From Symbiodinium natans (taxonomy: Eukaryota > Sar > Dinophyceae > Suessiales > Symbiodiniaceae), in contig CAJNDS010000322.1 of assembly GCA_905221605.1 (NCBI GenBank), positions 101,424 through 165,423 of the forward strand: 64,000 nucleotides of DNA, written 5' to 3'. A model generated the notes under the pieces. It saw only the letters and a program-made list of their open reading frames with translations, was not told the DNA's origin and searched no databases. Positions within the stretch are counted from its first letter, which is position 1; every line of letters begins with the position of its first letter. This document shows positions 28,957-38,339 of this stretch, piece by piece. The translations under genes and the position numbers were made by a program.

Positions 28957-29527
28957 ATGTCAACTAAGAAAGAACAGGATGAAATAATGAATAACTTCTT
29001 GGATGTTATCAAGGTTCGCGACTGCATCAGGGAAAGTAGGGAAAACAGGGATACATGTAAATGCAAGGATTGTAGAAAACACGATCGTTATCTCGAATTG
29101 TCATTGCCAGAAAATCTTATTAATAATATTTACGGCTTTACTTATCAGTGTCGTAGATGTAGATGCGAAGATCGCCAAGGAAAAGAAAACATGTTAGAGG
29201 ACATTATCAAACGGAATACAATACATCGCTATCATGTAGATAAACTTATTTTCTCAGTTAAAAATGATTTTCCCAGTTATGACTGTGCTAAAAACAGTCT
29301 GTTCAGGAATTTGGCAAAAAAGAAGATATGAACTGTTCAACCGGATATACAATAACCTTATGTTTTTAAAAGATATTAATATTTGGGATTATATCTACGA
29401 TAATGGTTTTCAAGCAGAAACAATAATCAGGGACTTTGAAAAAATCCTTGGAAGGCTAATGAACCACCCTTATACTGACTTAACGGATGAAGCAAATGAC
29501 CCCCTGAGAACCTTGTTTGGTTTCTAA
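28957..29527 (+). pseudogene. Small Cys-rich protein gene, unit 1 (frameshifted)
   Basis: The first frame (28957-29331) begins MSTKKEQDEIMNNFLDVIKV and has Cys clusters C-K-C-K-D-C and C-R-R-C-R-C at about residues 34-39 and 65-70. It stops at 29329. A second frame continues seamlessly in composition to TAA 29525-29527. The shift lies at or near the A6 run at 29316-29321. Without it the product would be about 190 residues. Cause is either decay or an assembly error in the homopolymer. I recognise no family. The Cys pairs suggest a zinc-binding protein. It is flanked by a 5' element and a 3' hairpin shared with unit 2. Confidence 0.6.
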
Positions 29528-29539
29528 TTTGAACCAATT

Positions 29540-29566
29540 ATAACATTATTAACTGTATAATGTTAT
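29540..29566 (+). terminator. 3' hairpin, unit 1
   Basis: ATAACATTAT (29540-29549) and ATAATGTTAT (29557-29566) form a perfect 10-bp stem with a 7-base loop, starting 13 bases after the stop codon. The same hairpin follows unit 2. It resembles the palindromic 3' ends reported for mimivirus transcripts. Confidence 0.7.
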
Positions 29567-29571
29567 GGTTG

Positions 29572-29643
29572 TATAAAAGTTTAGGACCGTTTTTCTAGGA
29601 AAAAGGCTTTAAAGAAATAACGCCTATTCATATTAACAAGAAA
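29572..29643 (+). promoter_or_regulatory. Conserved 5' element, unit 2
   Basis: TATAAAAGTTTAGGA at 29572, then TTTTTCTAGGAAAAAGGCTT and TAAAGAAATAACGCCT, leading to GAAAATG at 29644. TCTA (29594-29597) is again 47 bp from the ATG. It begins six bases after the unit 1 hairpin, so one cassette ends where the next begins. Confidence 0.65.
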
Positions 29644-30251
29644 ATGTTCAAATTTGACAATTGTTGGAAATGCGAAGAAATGCAAAAGATTGAGGTATTG
29701 ACCAACAAAATGCCATTCGATATATGCAAAAGGGTGTGTGATTATTCTAAGTGCGATCGGTGTGTGAGAAAACTAGAAACAATGAAAGATTTTGATGAAC
29801 ACCCTTATTGGTCAAAAGGAAACAAAGTACAGAGAATACTAGTACATTTGTATTTTCATAGCCATGACATTGACACACACATGGATAGAAGGAAATACAA
29901 GAATATTATCAACATGTCAAACAACCCGCGAAGACAAATGATGAAACAGTTTGTGAATATTTCTGATAATGTGGTCTTGGACACCTTTACACTTTTTGGA
30001 GTAAATCATGAGGCTTTGTTGTATGGAGTTATTTCAAACCTCCATGACACTACAAGGGTTTTGGGCGAAATAGAATACTACAATACTACAATATTAAAAA
30101 TGCGGTTATGAAGTTTGGCAACGCTACTATCAGAAAAGAGATCATCGTGAAAGAGACAATACGTGAGTGTGTTGACTTTTGGCTGGTTGGTTGGAGAGAT
30201 GATTATAACACAGCCACAGAAGAAATTATGGAGAGTATGTGTTTTCCCTAG
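29644..30251 (+). CDS. Small Cys-rich protein gene, unit 2, with overlapping tail frame
   Basis: The main frame (29644-30111, 155 aa) begins MFKFDNCWKCEEMQKIEVLT and has C-x2-C at about residues 7-10 and a second Cys group C-x3-C-x4-C-x2-C at about 28-40. Its TGA overlaps the ATG of a 47-aa frame (30108-30251). That frame is open further upstream too, so it may be the displaced C-terminus of the same protein, shifted near the A5 run at 30096-30100. A combined length near 200 residues would match unit 1. Apart from the Cys-rich start I cannot align it with unit 1, although their flanking control sequences are nearly identical. Function unknown. Confidence 0.6.
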
Positions 30252-30265
30252 CATAAAACAGTTAG

Positions 30266-30288
30266 AACATTATTAACCTTATAATGTT
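30266..30288 (+). terminator. 3' hairpin, unit 2
   Basis: AACATTAT (30266-30273) and ATAATGTT (30281-30288) form an 8-bp perfect stem with a 7-base loop, 15 bases after the stop codon. The sequence AACATTATTAAC and the trailing ATGGTTG are shared with the unit 1 hairpin. Confidence 0.7.
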
Positions 30289-30299
30289 ATGGTTGGTGG

Positions 30300-30436
30300 T
30301 CATCCTAAACCCCTAACGTTTACTACACCCGAGTTGTCAAATTTGATTTTTGTACTATTTTGTTTTCTACTTGTTCGTGTATAGGTTTCCCCAATGTTTT
30401 CGTTGCTGTTTTAACGTCTTTATTGTTTTGAAGCCG
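30300..30436. other. AT-rich tail of the island
   Basis: T-rich DNA without an open frame. Composition returns to that of the host by about 30490, so the right boundary of the island lies in or just beyond this stretch. No inverted terminal repeat is visible. Confidence 0.5.
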
Positions 30437-30796
30437 TTATGTTTCAAAATTTGGGGCTTGTTTTACACGTTTTTTGAAAAATATTCCTAATAACCCGAAC
30501 CACCTGAGGCACTTGTAGTGGTAGCACTGGATCTGCTTGTCGGGCTCGGCGTGGTAGACGAAAGAAGAGGGCCCTCCTGACGCAGGGCGGGTTGCCAAGG
30601 GCAGGAGAGTGGTTTCAGGCACTTTCGGTTTGTGCTTTCTGCGACTCTCACACACTGGCGCATGACAGCAGAAGCAGGGATGGGCATCCTGATTGCGGCG
30701 CAAGACTACGCGGGGGAAGCCAACATCACACCGGTGTGGGGTTGAGTTCGCGCCGGTGTGGTGTTGAGTTCGTTGGGTGGTCATACTGTGCTGCAA
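30437..30796 (-). CDS. Cys-rich hypothetical protein or exon
   Basis: The minus frame contains QDAHPCFCCHAPVCESRRKH and, about 35 residues later, VYHAEPDKQIQCYHYKCLRW. C-x-C-C, C, then H and C-x-H-x2-C spacing suggests a zinc-binding module, but I do not recognise the family. The N-terminal part (MQHSMTTQRTQHHTGAN) is less convincing and may be intronic. The C-terminal end enters the AT-rich island, so the true 3' end is uncertain. Confidence 0.4.
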   Translation of the reverse strand: MQHSMTTQRTQHHTGANSTPHRCDVGFPRVVLRRNQDAHPCFCCHAPVCESRRKHKPKVPETTLLPLATRPASGGPSSFVYHAEPDKQIQCYHYKCLRWFGLLGIFFKKRVKQAPNFET

Positions 30797-31042
30797 TTTG
30801 CAATGTGTGATTCAGTGAAAGATGGTATGAGAACTGGATAGAGACACCAATGGGATGGCAGGGAGGCGGACATGAATGTCTAGCGCATGTCTTTTCCCAC
30901 GAGCCAACGCGAGAGTTGGTGAACGCCTGGCAGGTTCTAATATGAGGAATTGTGTCTGTGCAAACGGAAGCTCCCCCAAACACCGGCAGGTCAATAACTC
31001 GACATTTTTGACTGATGTACAGAATAAGTGGACATGGGGGGC

Positions 31043-31585
31043 TCAATGGGAGTCATCTTTGACTGCGCTCGGACAAGCTTCTGCAAAGCAGGCTGTGTCT
31101 GCAATATTGTCCGCATGAATCAGCCACCTACAATCCAAAACTTTGTCTAAGCGGTTCTGAAAATCCGCATCCTCAGGGCGTTCTGAATCCGCATCCGATG
31201 TGCTCGAAGCGATAGCTGCACAGGCACAAAGCTTTTCCTCGTTGTGGATTGCAATCTTTGACAGATATGACGAAATGGGCGCCCACCCCCAGAATGTAAC
31301 CATACAGGCCTCGAAGTTCTTCTTCACCCAAGGCTTCGCGTCTGTCAAGTTCGGTATGTCCTCAATTCCACGGACAAGACTTGACTGCTCTTGCACGGCC
31401 AACTCCTTCATTGAGTTGAGCCAGGGCTGCTGCGCCAACGCCACAGAAACAGTGCAAGCAAGGACCATTGCCAAAGCCAGCACCAAACAGGTACCCTTCT
31501 GCCCATGGCACCATTGCTTCGCACCGCTGCTGTCAAGCAAGGGCCTGCTCAGCTCTTCGCCCTCTGCCAGCACAAGGTTTGACAT
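31043..31585 (-). CDS. Hypothetical single-pass membrane protein, 180 aa
   Basis: The open frame extends further upstream into a repeat that encodes only PKTPKPQN. I therefore start at the internal ATG (31585), giving MSNLVLAEGEELSRPLLDSS, then a basic stretch and one strong membrane helix (GTCLVLALAMVLACTVSVAL, about residues 31-50). About 130 polar residues with several Cys follow. This is the layout of a signal-anchored (type II) protein. There is no named family. The TTTTGGGG array lies immediately upstream, in what would be the 5' untranslated or promoter region. An open frame across 31838-32010 might be an upstream exon. Confidence 0.6.
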   Translation of the reverse strand: MSNLVLAEGEELSRPLLDSSGAKQWCHGQKGTCLVLALAMVLACTVSVALAQQPWLNSMKELAVQEQSSLVRGIEDIPNLTDAKPWVKKNFEACMVTFWGWAPISSYLSKIAIHNEEKLCACAAIASSTSDADSERPEDADFQNRLDKVLDCRWLIHADNIADTACFAEACPSAVKDDSH

Positions 31586-31613
31586 TGATGGAGAATGGCA
31601 CAAGATCGGACGT

Positions 31614-31792
31614 TTGGGGGTGTTTGGGGGTGTTGGGGGGTTTTGGGGGTTTGGGGTTTTGGGGTTTTGGGGTTTTGGGGTTTTGGGGTTTTGGGGTTTT
31701 GGGGTTTTGGGGTTTTGGGGTTTTGGGGTTTTGGGGTTTTGGGGGTTTTTGGGGTTTTGGGGTTTTGGGGTTTTGGGGTTTTGGGGTTTTGC
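31614..31792. repeat. TTTTGGGG octamer array
   Basis: About twenty units of TTTTGGGG, the repeat otherwise known as the Oxytricha/Euplotes telomere unit, with a few TTTGGGGG variants. No TTTAGGG occurs inside it. Confidence 0.95.
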
Positions 31793-32369
31793 AACGTGAA
31801 CCTTGACACTGCGGAATGCAGGACGGAGAACTTCCACTGGAGGAATCTGGCAGCTTTACCTTCAACTCTACTGGCGACACGAGCGGGCAACTCTAGGAAT
31901 GAATGTAATTGACAGGGTGCCACAACCGGAGTTGTGAACAGTCCGGCCTTGTCAGCTTCGTCAGCGCCGCGTTGGCCAGGTCGTCCCCGTAATTCGTCTA
32001 GATTACGCAAGCCTGGGATATAAGGAATGGTGTGCTTGGGCAGGTGGATTTCGGGGGCAATGGCACAGAGTGGGGTGGCGTTAGGCTGCTATGGTTTGGG
32101 TATTTGGGCTTATCTTACTTACAAATCATTACAAGATGGCATTTCCATTTTGGTTTATCATAGGGTATCGGGGATGTATGATGGGTAATATGGATTTTCC
32201 AGGGTATGGGTCGTGGGGTAGCGCGGTACTATTACCAAAATGGAAATGCCTTTTGCTAACTTAGAAGACCTCTGAAAAGGAAGCATTCGGATTGGTTTTG
32301 ACTTCAGAGTCCGCTGCCATACTTCTGACCAGGCACGTGCACAACAACAGATAAACCCAAACCCATCGA

Positions 32370-33540
32370 AGAATGCAAGTCCACTTGGGAAGGCCACATT
32401 CTCCAAGCTCTGGTTGAAAGAAGCTTCAAAGCTTAAGGACTGCAAGCTGTCAGGCAAAGCCACATTCTCCAAGCTCTGGTTGAAAGACTCTCCGAAGCTC
32501 AAGGACTGCAAGCTGCCAGGCAAGGCCACATTCTCCAAGCTCTGGTTGAAGTGGCCTCCGAACTGCAAGCTGCCAGGCAAAGCCACATTCTCCAAGCTCT
32601 GGTCGAAAGAATATTCGAAGCTCAAGGACTGCAAGCTGCCAGGCCACATTCTCCAAGCTCTGGTTGCAATTGCGTCCGAAGCTCAAGGATTGCAAGCTGC
32701 CAGGCAAGGCCACATTCGCCAAGCTCTGGTTGAAATTGCGTCCGAAGCTCAAGGATTGCAAGCTGCCAGGCAAGGCCACATTCGCCAAGCTCTGGTTGAA
32801 ATTGCGTCCGAAGCTCAAGGACTGCAAGCTGCCAGGCCACGTTCTCCAAGCTCTGGTTGAAATTGTGTTCGAAGCTCAAGGACTGCAAGCTGCCAGGCAA
32901 AGCCACATTCTCCAAGCTCTGGTTGAAATTGCGTCCGAAGCTCAAGGATTGCAAGCTGCCAGGCAAGGCCACATTCGCCAAGCTCTGGTTGAAATTGCGT
33001 CCGAAGCTCAAGGACTGCAAGCTGCCAGGCCACGTTCTCCAAGCTCTGGTTGAAATTGTGTCCGAAGCTCAAGGACTGCAAGCTGCCAGGCAAAGCCACA
33101 TTCTCCAAGCTCTGGTTGAAATTGCGTCCGAAGCTCAAGGATTGCAAGCTGCCAGGCAAGGCCACATTCGCCAAGCTCTGGTTGAAATTGCGTCCGAAGC
33201 TCAAGGACTGCAAGCTGCCAGGCCACTTTCTCCAAGCTCTGGTTGAAATTGTGTCCGAAGCTCAAGGACTGCAAGCTCAAGGCCACGTTCTCCAAGCTCT
33301 GGTTGAACAACATTCCGAAGCTCAAGGACTGCAAGCTGCCAGGGAAGGCCACATTCTCCAAGCTCTGGTTGAAATTGCGTCCGAAGCTATTGCGTCCGAA
33401 GCTCAAGGACTGCAAGCTGCCAGGCAACGCCGCGTTCTCCGAGCTCTGGTTGAAATTGTTTCCGAAGCTCAGGGACTGCAAGCTGCCAGGCAAGGCCACG
33501 TTCTCCAAGCTCTGGTTGAAATTGTTTCCGGCAAAACTGA
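32370..33540 (-). pseudogene. Decayed LRR array with 193-bp higher-order repeat
   Basis: The minus strand encodes the same 22-residue repeat (FNQSLENVALPGSLQSLSFG) as the gene at 17724-20097, and its tail (about 32300-32400) is homologous to that gene's 3' end but shifted by one base. In the middle, groups of three 66-bp repeats recur in which one has lost five bases. The deletion scar CCAGGCCAC recurs with AGGCC at 32641, 32834, 33027 and 33220, exactly 193 bp apart. Since 193 is not divisible by three, the reading frame rotates at each period. No ubiquitin-like exon is visible upstream. I read it as a pseudogene amplified after losing its frame. Confidence 0.8.
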
Positions 33541-33717
33541 AACTTGCAGGGCTTAGGGTTTTTAGGGATTCAAGTGGTTTAGGGTCCAGGGTTCGGGGTT
33601 AGGGTTTAGGGTTTTCCCGGGTTAGGGTTTAGGGTTGGATATCGGGGGAGTGAAGGGATTCGGACCGGGAACTTTTAGAGGGCTCGAGTCCTTGGGTTGG
33701 GCTTTAGAGCTTGTGGG

Positions 33718-33860
33718 TTTAGGGTTTAGGGTTTAGGGTTTAGGGTTTAGGGTTTAGGGTTTAGGGTTTAGGGTTTAGGGTTTAGGGTTTAGGGTTTAGG
33801 GTTTAGGGTTTAGGGTTTAGGGTTTAGGGTTTAGGGTTTAGGGTTTAGGGTTTAGGGTGC
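33718..33860. repeat. TTTAGGG array
   Basis: About twenty uniform heptamers. Confidence 0.95.
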
Positions 33861-34450
33861 TTTGAAGACTCTTTTCTTGTTGTTTGTTGGGAGCCCTGAA
33901 CCTGAAAAGCCTGGGAGCCCTCTGTCCCAAACCCTTAGCGCCTTAAACCCCAAAGCCTCAAGCTCTCAACCCCATTCTCTCGCCCAAGCAACCAAAATCC
34001 AACCCCAAGCCCAAGCCCCGAACCTCCTAAATGCCCTAAAGAACCCTCAGCCACCTCCAACCTCCCAAAGCCCTAAACCCCAAACCCGAACACCTTCAGC
34101 CCTAAGCTGAACCCCTAAATCCCGAAACCCCGGCCTCCCCTACACCTCCCTAAAAAGCCCCCAAGTTCAAACCCCCTCAGGCCGTGCCTGCCGTGGCCCT
34201 GCGTCAGAAAAAGAAGGGGAAGGAAGGGTTTCGGGTTCAAGGGTTAGGGATGACCCAGAAAGTCCGATGAGGGGCAGCAGTATCCGGTCGCAGGGCCTGT
34301 AGTGGGAGAGTTTATCTACAAGGGCTCCTTCCAAAATAGGACTACTCCCCCCCCCCCCAAATGTTGTAGCACCCGTTCACGTAGGACCCTAGAGGCTCAC
34401 ACTAAGGCCCTCACTGGCCCTAAGACCCTTAAGACCCCAAGCCCTCTCGG
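33861..34450. other. Pro/Ser-coding unique stretch, no supported gene
   Basis: The plus frame 33862-34110 is Pro/Ser/Asn-rich and derives largely from degenerate CCCTAAA-like sequence. I see nothing else. Confidence 0.5.
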
Positions 34451-34454
34451 CCCA

Positions 34455-34590
34455 ACACCCTAAACCCTAAAGTAAACCCTATATAAACCCTAAACCCTAA
34501 ACCCTAAACCCTAGACCCTAGACCCTAGACCCTAGACCCTAGACCCTAGACCCTAGACCCTAGACCCTAGACCCTAGACCCTAACCCTAA
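34455..34590. repeat. CCCTAAA array with CCCTAGA block
   Basis: About ten uniform CCCTAGA units (34511-34583) follow ordinary CCCTAAA. Confidence 0.95.
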
Positions 34591-34759
34591 ACCCAAACAT
34601 TTTTGGGTTCCCAAAGCTAGTCATGCCGAGGGGCTGACAGTTTCGGGTTTAGGGTTTCGGGCTCTTGGAGGGTTTCAGGAGCTTTCGGATTTCGGGGGCT
34701 TAGGGCTCAGGGTACCTAGGGCTTGGGAGTTCAGGGTTTAGGACTGAGTAGGTTCTAGG

Positions 34760-34895
34760 GTTTAGGGTTAAGGGTTAAGGGTTAAGGGTTAAGGGTTTAA
34801 GGTTTAGGGTTTAGGGTTTAGGGTTTAGGGTTTAGGGTTTAGGGTTTAGGGTTTAGGGTTTAGGGTTTAGGGTTTAGGGTTTAGGGTTTAGGGTC
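34760..34895. repeat. TTAAGGG then TTTAGGG array
   Basis: A short TTAAGGG block precedes about fifteen TTTAGGG units. Confidence 0.95.
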
Positions 34896-34904
34896 TCGAG
34901 GCCC

Positions 34905-34982
34905 TCGCGAAGCTGCCGCCCGGCTTCTCATTGGTCTGGGTGTTGACCTTCCCAAAGCATGCGAGGGTTTCCATCGGCTTTT
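34905..34982 (-). CDS. Candidate exon, unidentified protein
   Basis: The minus strand reads METLACFGKVNTQTNEKPGG and then SFARA between two arrays. Protein-like, but with no partner exon or family. Confidence 0.25.
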
Positions 34983-34989
34983 GGGTTCA

Positions 34990-35430
34990 GGGTTAAGGGT
35001 TTAGGGTTTGGGGTTTGGGGTTTAAGGTTTGGGGTTTGGGGCTTGGGGCTTGGGGCTTTAGGATTTGGGGTTTGGGGTTTAGGGTTTGGGGTTTGGGGTT
35101 TGGGGTTTGGGGTTTGGGGTTTGGGGTTTAGGGTTTAGGGTGTAGGGTTTAAGGCTTGGGGCTTCAGGGTTTGGGGTTTGTGGTTTAGGGTTTGGGGTTT
35201 GGGGTTTGGGGCTTGGGGCTTTAGGGTTTAGGGTGTAGGGTTTGGGGTTTAGGGTTTAGGGTTGGGGTTTGGGGGTTTGGTTTTAGGGGTTTAGGTTTAG
35301 AGTTTGGGGTTTGGGGTTTGGGGTTTAGGGTGTAGGGTTTAGGGTTTGGGGTTTGGGGTTTGGGGTTTGGGGTTTGGGGTTTGGGGTTTGGGGTTTGGGG
35401 TTTGGGGCTGCGGGTTTAGGGTTTGGGGTT
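34990..35430. repeat. TTTGGGG-dominated array
   Basis: Heptamers TTTGGGG and CTTGGGG with scattered TTTAGGG. Unlike TTTAGGG it has no stop codon, so it opens long Gly/Leu/Phe/Trp frames that are not genes. Confidence 0.95.
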
Positions 35431-35534
35431 CCGGGTTTAATGGGGTGCGTGTGGCGAATAGGGGCTTGGAGAAAGCCCTACTGCCTGTAGAATTTTCAGG
35501 TGTTTACAAGCTGCTAACCCTAAACCCTCACTGT

Positions 35535-35690
35535 ACCCCTTTTATACTACCCCCTTCTACACTACCCCCCCATAATTCAGCTGTTTAAGGATAATTAAGC
35601 CTATTTAGGGATAATTAAGCCTAATTAAGGTTGTTTAATATATGATTATATTAAGGGGGGGAACCTATAGGGGAGGGTAGTATCCCGTTG
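35535..35690. mobile_element. Foldback element with TACTACCC ends
   Basis: The left end TATACTACCCCC and right end GGGGAGGGTAGTA are inverted relatives. The interior has the direct repeat GGATAATTAAGCCTA. It is AT-rich and non-coding. Confidence 0.5.
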
Positions 35691-35759
35691 AGGGCGCTCA
35701 CTTCGCAACCCCCAGTCCCGCTACATGTTCTGCTGGCGATTTAAGCAACTAGTGGGTTT

Positions 35760-36140
35760 GAACCCTAAAACCCTAAACCCTAAACCCTAAACCCTAAACC
35801 CTGAACCCTAAACCCTAAACCCTAAACCCTAAACCCTAAACCCTACACTCGAAGCTGGGAGCACGGGCCATTTCGTCTGCCAGCTGCTCTGCAGAGTCCA
35901 GGCAAGGGCAGGAGGCCTTTGGCAGGAAGGGTCTAGGGTTTAGGGTTAGGGGTTTAGGGTTTAGGGTTTAGGGTTGAGGGTTGAGGGTTTAGGGTTTAGG
36001 GTTTAGGGTTTAGGGTTTAGGGTTTAGGGTTTAGGGTTTAGGGTTTAGGGTTTGGGTTTGGGGTTTAGGGTTTTGGGTTTTGGGTTTTGGCTTTAGGGTT
36101 TAGGGTTTAGGGTTTCGGGTTAAGGTTTGGGGTTTAGGTT
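35760..36140. repeat. CCCTAAA array, spacer, TTTAGGG array
   Basis: CCCTAAA at 35763-35848, then about 90 bp unique, then TTTAGGG and variants (TTTTGGG, TTGAGGG) to 36140. Confidence 0.9.
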
Positions 36141-36240
36141 CAGCACTCCGGGTCGAGCAGTTTTACGGTTAAGTTTTATTTACGGCTCTGATATAACATC
36201 CACCCACCCAGAGAACCCCACAACATTGAGAAAGCAAAAA

Positions 36241-36475
36241 ACGGCCAAATTCTGAAAATAAAGCGACCCAAGCCTGAAAACGGCCTTATTCCGAAAATAA
36301 AGCGGCCTTATTCTGAAAACAGAGTGGCCTTACTCTGAAAATGAGCGCCTTATTCTGAAAATAAAGCGGCCTTATTCTGAAATTAAAGCGGCCTTTTTCT
36401 GAAATTCAATTAGCCTTCGGCCTGATTTTGGCATCATTCTAAGAAAAAAGCGGCCTTATTCTGAAAATCAATAAA
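36241..36475. repeat. 22-bp tandem repeat
   Basis: About ten imperfect copies of GCGGCCTTATTCTGAAAATA with a few extra bases. Non-coding. It is followed by an AT microsatellite (36481-36505). The preceding 36200-36240 shares ACAACATTGAGAAA with 44350-44375. Confidence 0.85.
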
Positions 36476-36686
36476 GGTAAATATATATATATATATATAT
36501 ATATACGGTAGAGAGGGTTTAGCGTTTGGGGTTGAAGAGGGCTTCAGGCGTTGAAGCTTAGGTGGGTTTTCGCAGGCCTGTGTTCCCAATACGCAAGACT
36601 TATAGCTGGGCGAGTGTGGGCTGGTACCATTTTTTGCCATCCCAGTGGTCCTACGCCCTAAGCCCAAAAACCCTAAGCTCCCAAGA

Positions 36687-37195
36687 GTTTAGGGTTTAGG
36701 GTTTAGGGTTTAGGGTTTAGGGTTTAGGGTTTAGGGTTTAGGGTTTAGGGTTTAGGGTTTAGGGTTTAGGGTTTAGGCGGTTTAGGGTTAGGGCTTAGGG
36801 TTTAGGGTTTAGGGTTTAGGGTTTAGGGTTTAGGGTTTAGGGTTTAGGGTTGAGGGTTTAGGGTTTAGGGTTGGGTTTAGGGTTTATTGCAATACGTGGT
36901 AACTCTCATGTAAAACTTGAAAAAGGTGCATAAACAGCTAAGCATCCCAGCCCTGACAATTACAAATCCCCCCTCTCCAAAGCCCGCTGTGCCCCTGCCA
37001 GCAAGCCCTCCTCCCCCTCCACCCACTCACCCACCCACCCACCCACCCACCCACACCCCCCGCCCCCCCCTCTGGGTTGGGGAGGGGGGTTGTATTTAGG
37101 GCCCGCCCAACCCCTGGACGCCTGGCCCTAAACCCTAAACCCTAAACCCTAAACCCTAAAACCTAAACCCTAAACCCTAAACCCTAAACCCCTGG
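36687..37195. repeat. TTTAGGG arrays, CCCA tract, CCCTAAA array
   Basis: TTTAGGG at 36687-36895, unique DNA with a CCCACCCACCCA tract (37018-37060), and CCCTAAA at 37128-37195. Confidence 0.9.
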
Positions 37196-37329
37196 CCTGG
37201 CCGGTAAGGTGCAACTTGGCGTTGTCATCTTCCTGACGCGTCTCGGGCAAAACCCCAGGCTACCCAGCAGTTGCGTTGCCCTTCGGTGCTTTGCACAAAA
37301 GGAGCTTAGGGCTTTAGGGCTTAGAGACG

Positions 37330-37440
37330 TAAGGGTTTCGGGTTTAGGGTTTCGGGTTTAGGGTTTAGGGTTTAGGGTTTAGGGTTTAGGGTTTAGGGTT
37401 TAGGGTTTAGGGTTTAGGGTTTAGGGTTTAGGGTTTCTTA
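37330..37440. repeat. TTTAGGG array
   Basis: Uniform heptamers flanked by TTTAGGGC-type variants. Confidence 0.95.
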
Positions 37441-38187
37441 GGGCTTTAGGGCTTTAGGGCTTAAGGGTTTTGGGTTGTTGTTTTTTGCCTCGTGTTTTTC
37501 TTGGCTCTTAAGACTTCGGAGTCCGACATCTTGGCCTTTTGAGGGTTTAGGGTCTAAGGTTTAGACTCCCCCAACTTTCCCATGCAATAAAGCTGCATCC
37601 TAGACCCTCTATTTAGGCTACAGACCTAAGAGCCTTTAGGCTGCAGACCTAAGAGCCTCATGCCAGGGCTCCTCTCCGAAGACAGACAAGTGGCATCATG
37701 TGGTTTCGCCTTCGAGAGATAAGATTGAAAGAACACATCACTAGTACAAACTCAGTTCGTTATGAGCGTATACTAGCCGACTAAACTACTTTAACATTAC
37801 CAAATTAACGATGAAAAGCCAAGACTAAAGACGCCATCTGTAAACTTATGCGCAACTGTACTGTCTTCATCTCCCTTCGCTTCTCTGAACTAATGTAGAC
37901 AGATCCAAATGAACGAAGTGAGCGCGTGATCTGTGCACTAAGTTCACCAAACAGAAACGAAAGCAAAAAAAAAAAAAACGAGAGCGACAGACGAATCTGA
38001 TCCATTCCAAACTGAACCGTGTAGCTCATTAAACTTTATGCGTTGCCTACGTTCTTTTTCAAGGCACATTAAACATTGGATTATTATTGTTTCTGTTCTC
38101 GCTCTCCAGGGATAAAGCGGCTTTTCAATCCCAAAGGGCTCACAAAGCACTCCGAAAAAAAAACCTTCCTAGGTGCCGACCAACCGT
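37441..38187. other. Unique stretch, no supported gene
   Basis: A short duplicated phrase CAGACCTAAGAGCCT (37622, 37645) and overlapping minus-strand frames near 37805-38150 that I cannot support. Confidence 0.45.
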
Positions 38188-38335
38188 CCTAAACCCTACA
38201 CCCTACACCCTACACCCTACACCCTACACCCTAAACCCTAAACCCTAAACCCTAAACCCTAAACCCTAAACCCTAAACCCTAAACCCTAAACCCTAAACC
38301 CTAAACCCTAAACCCTAAACCCTAAACCCTAATGT
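38188..38335. repeat. CCCTACA block then CCCTAAA array
   Basis: Six CCCTACA units precede about sixteen CCCTAAA units. Confidence 0.95.
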
Positions 38336-38339
38336 TAGA

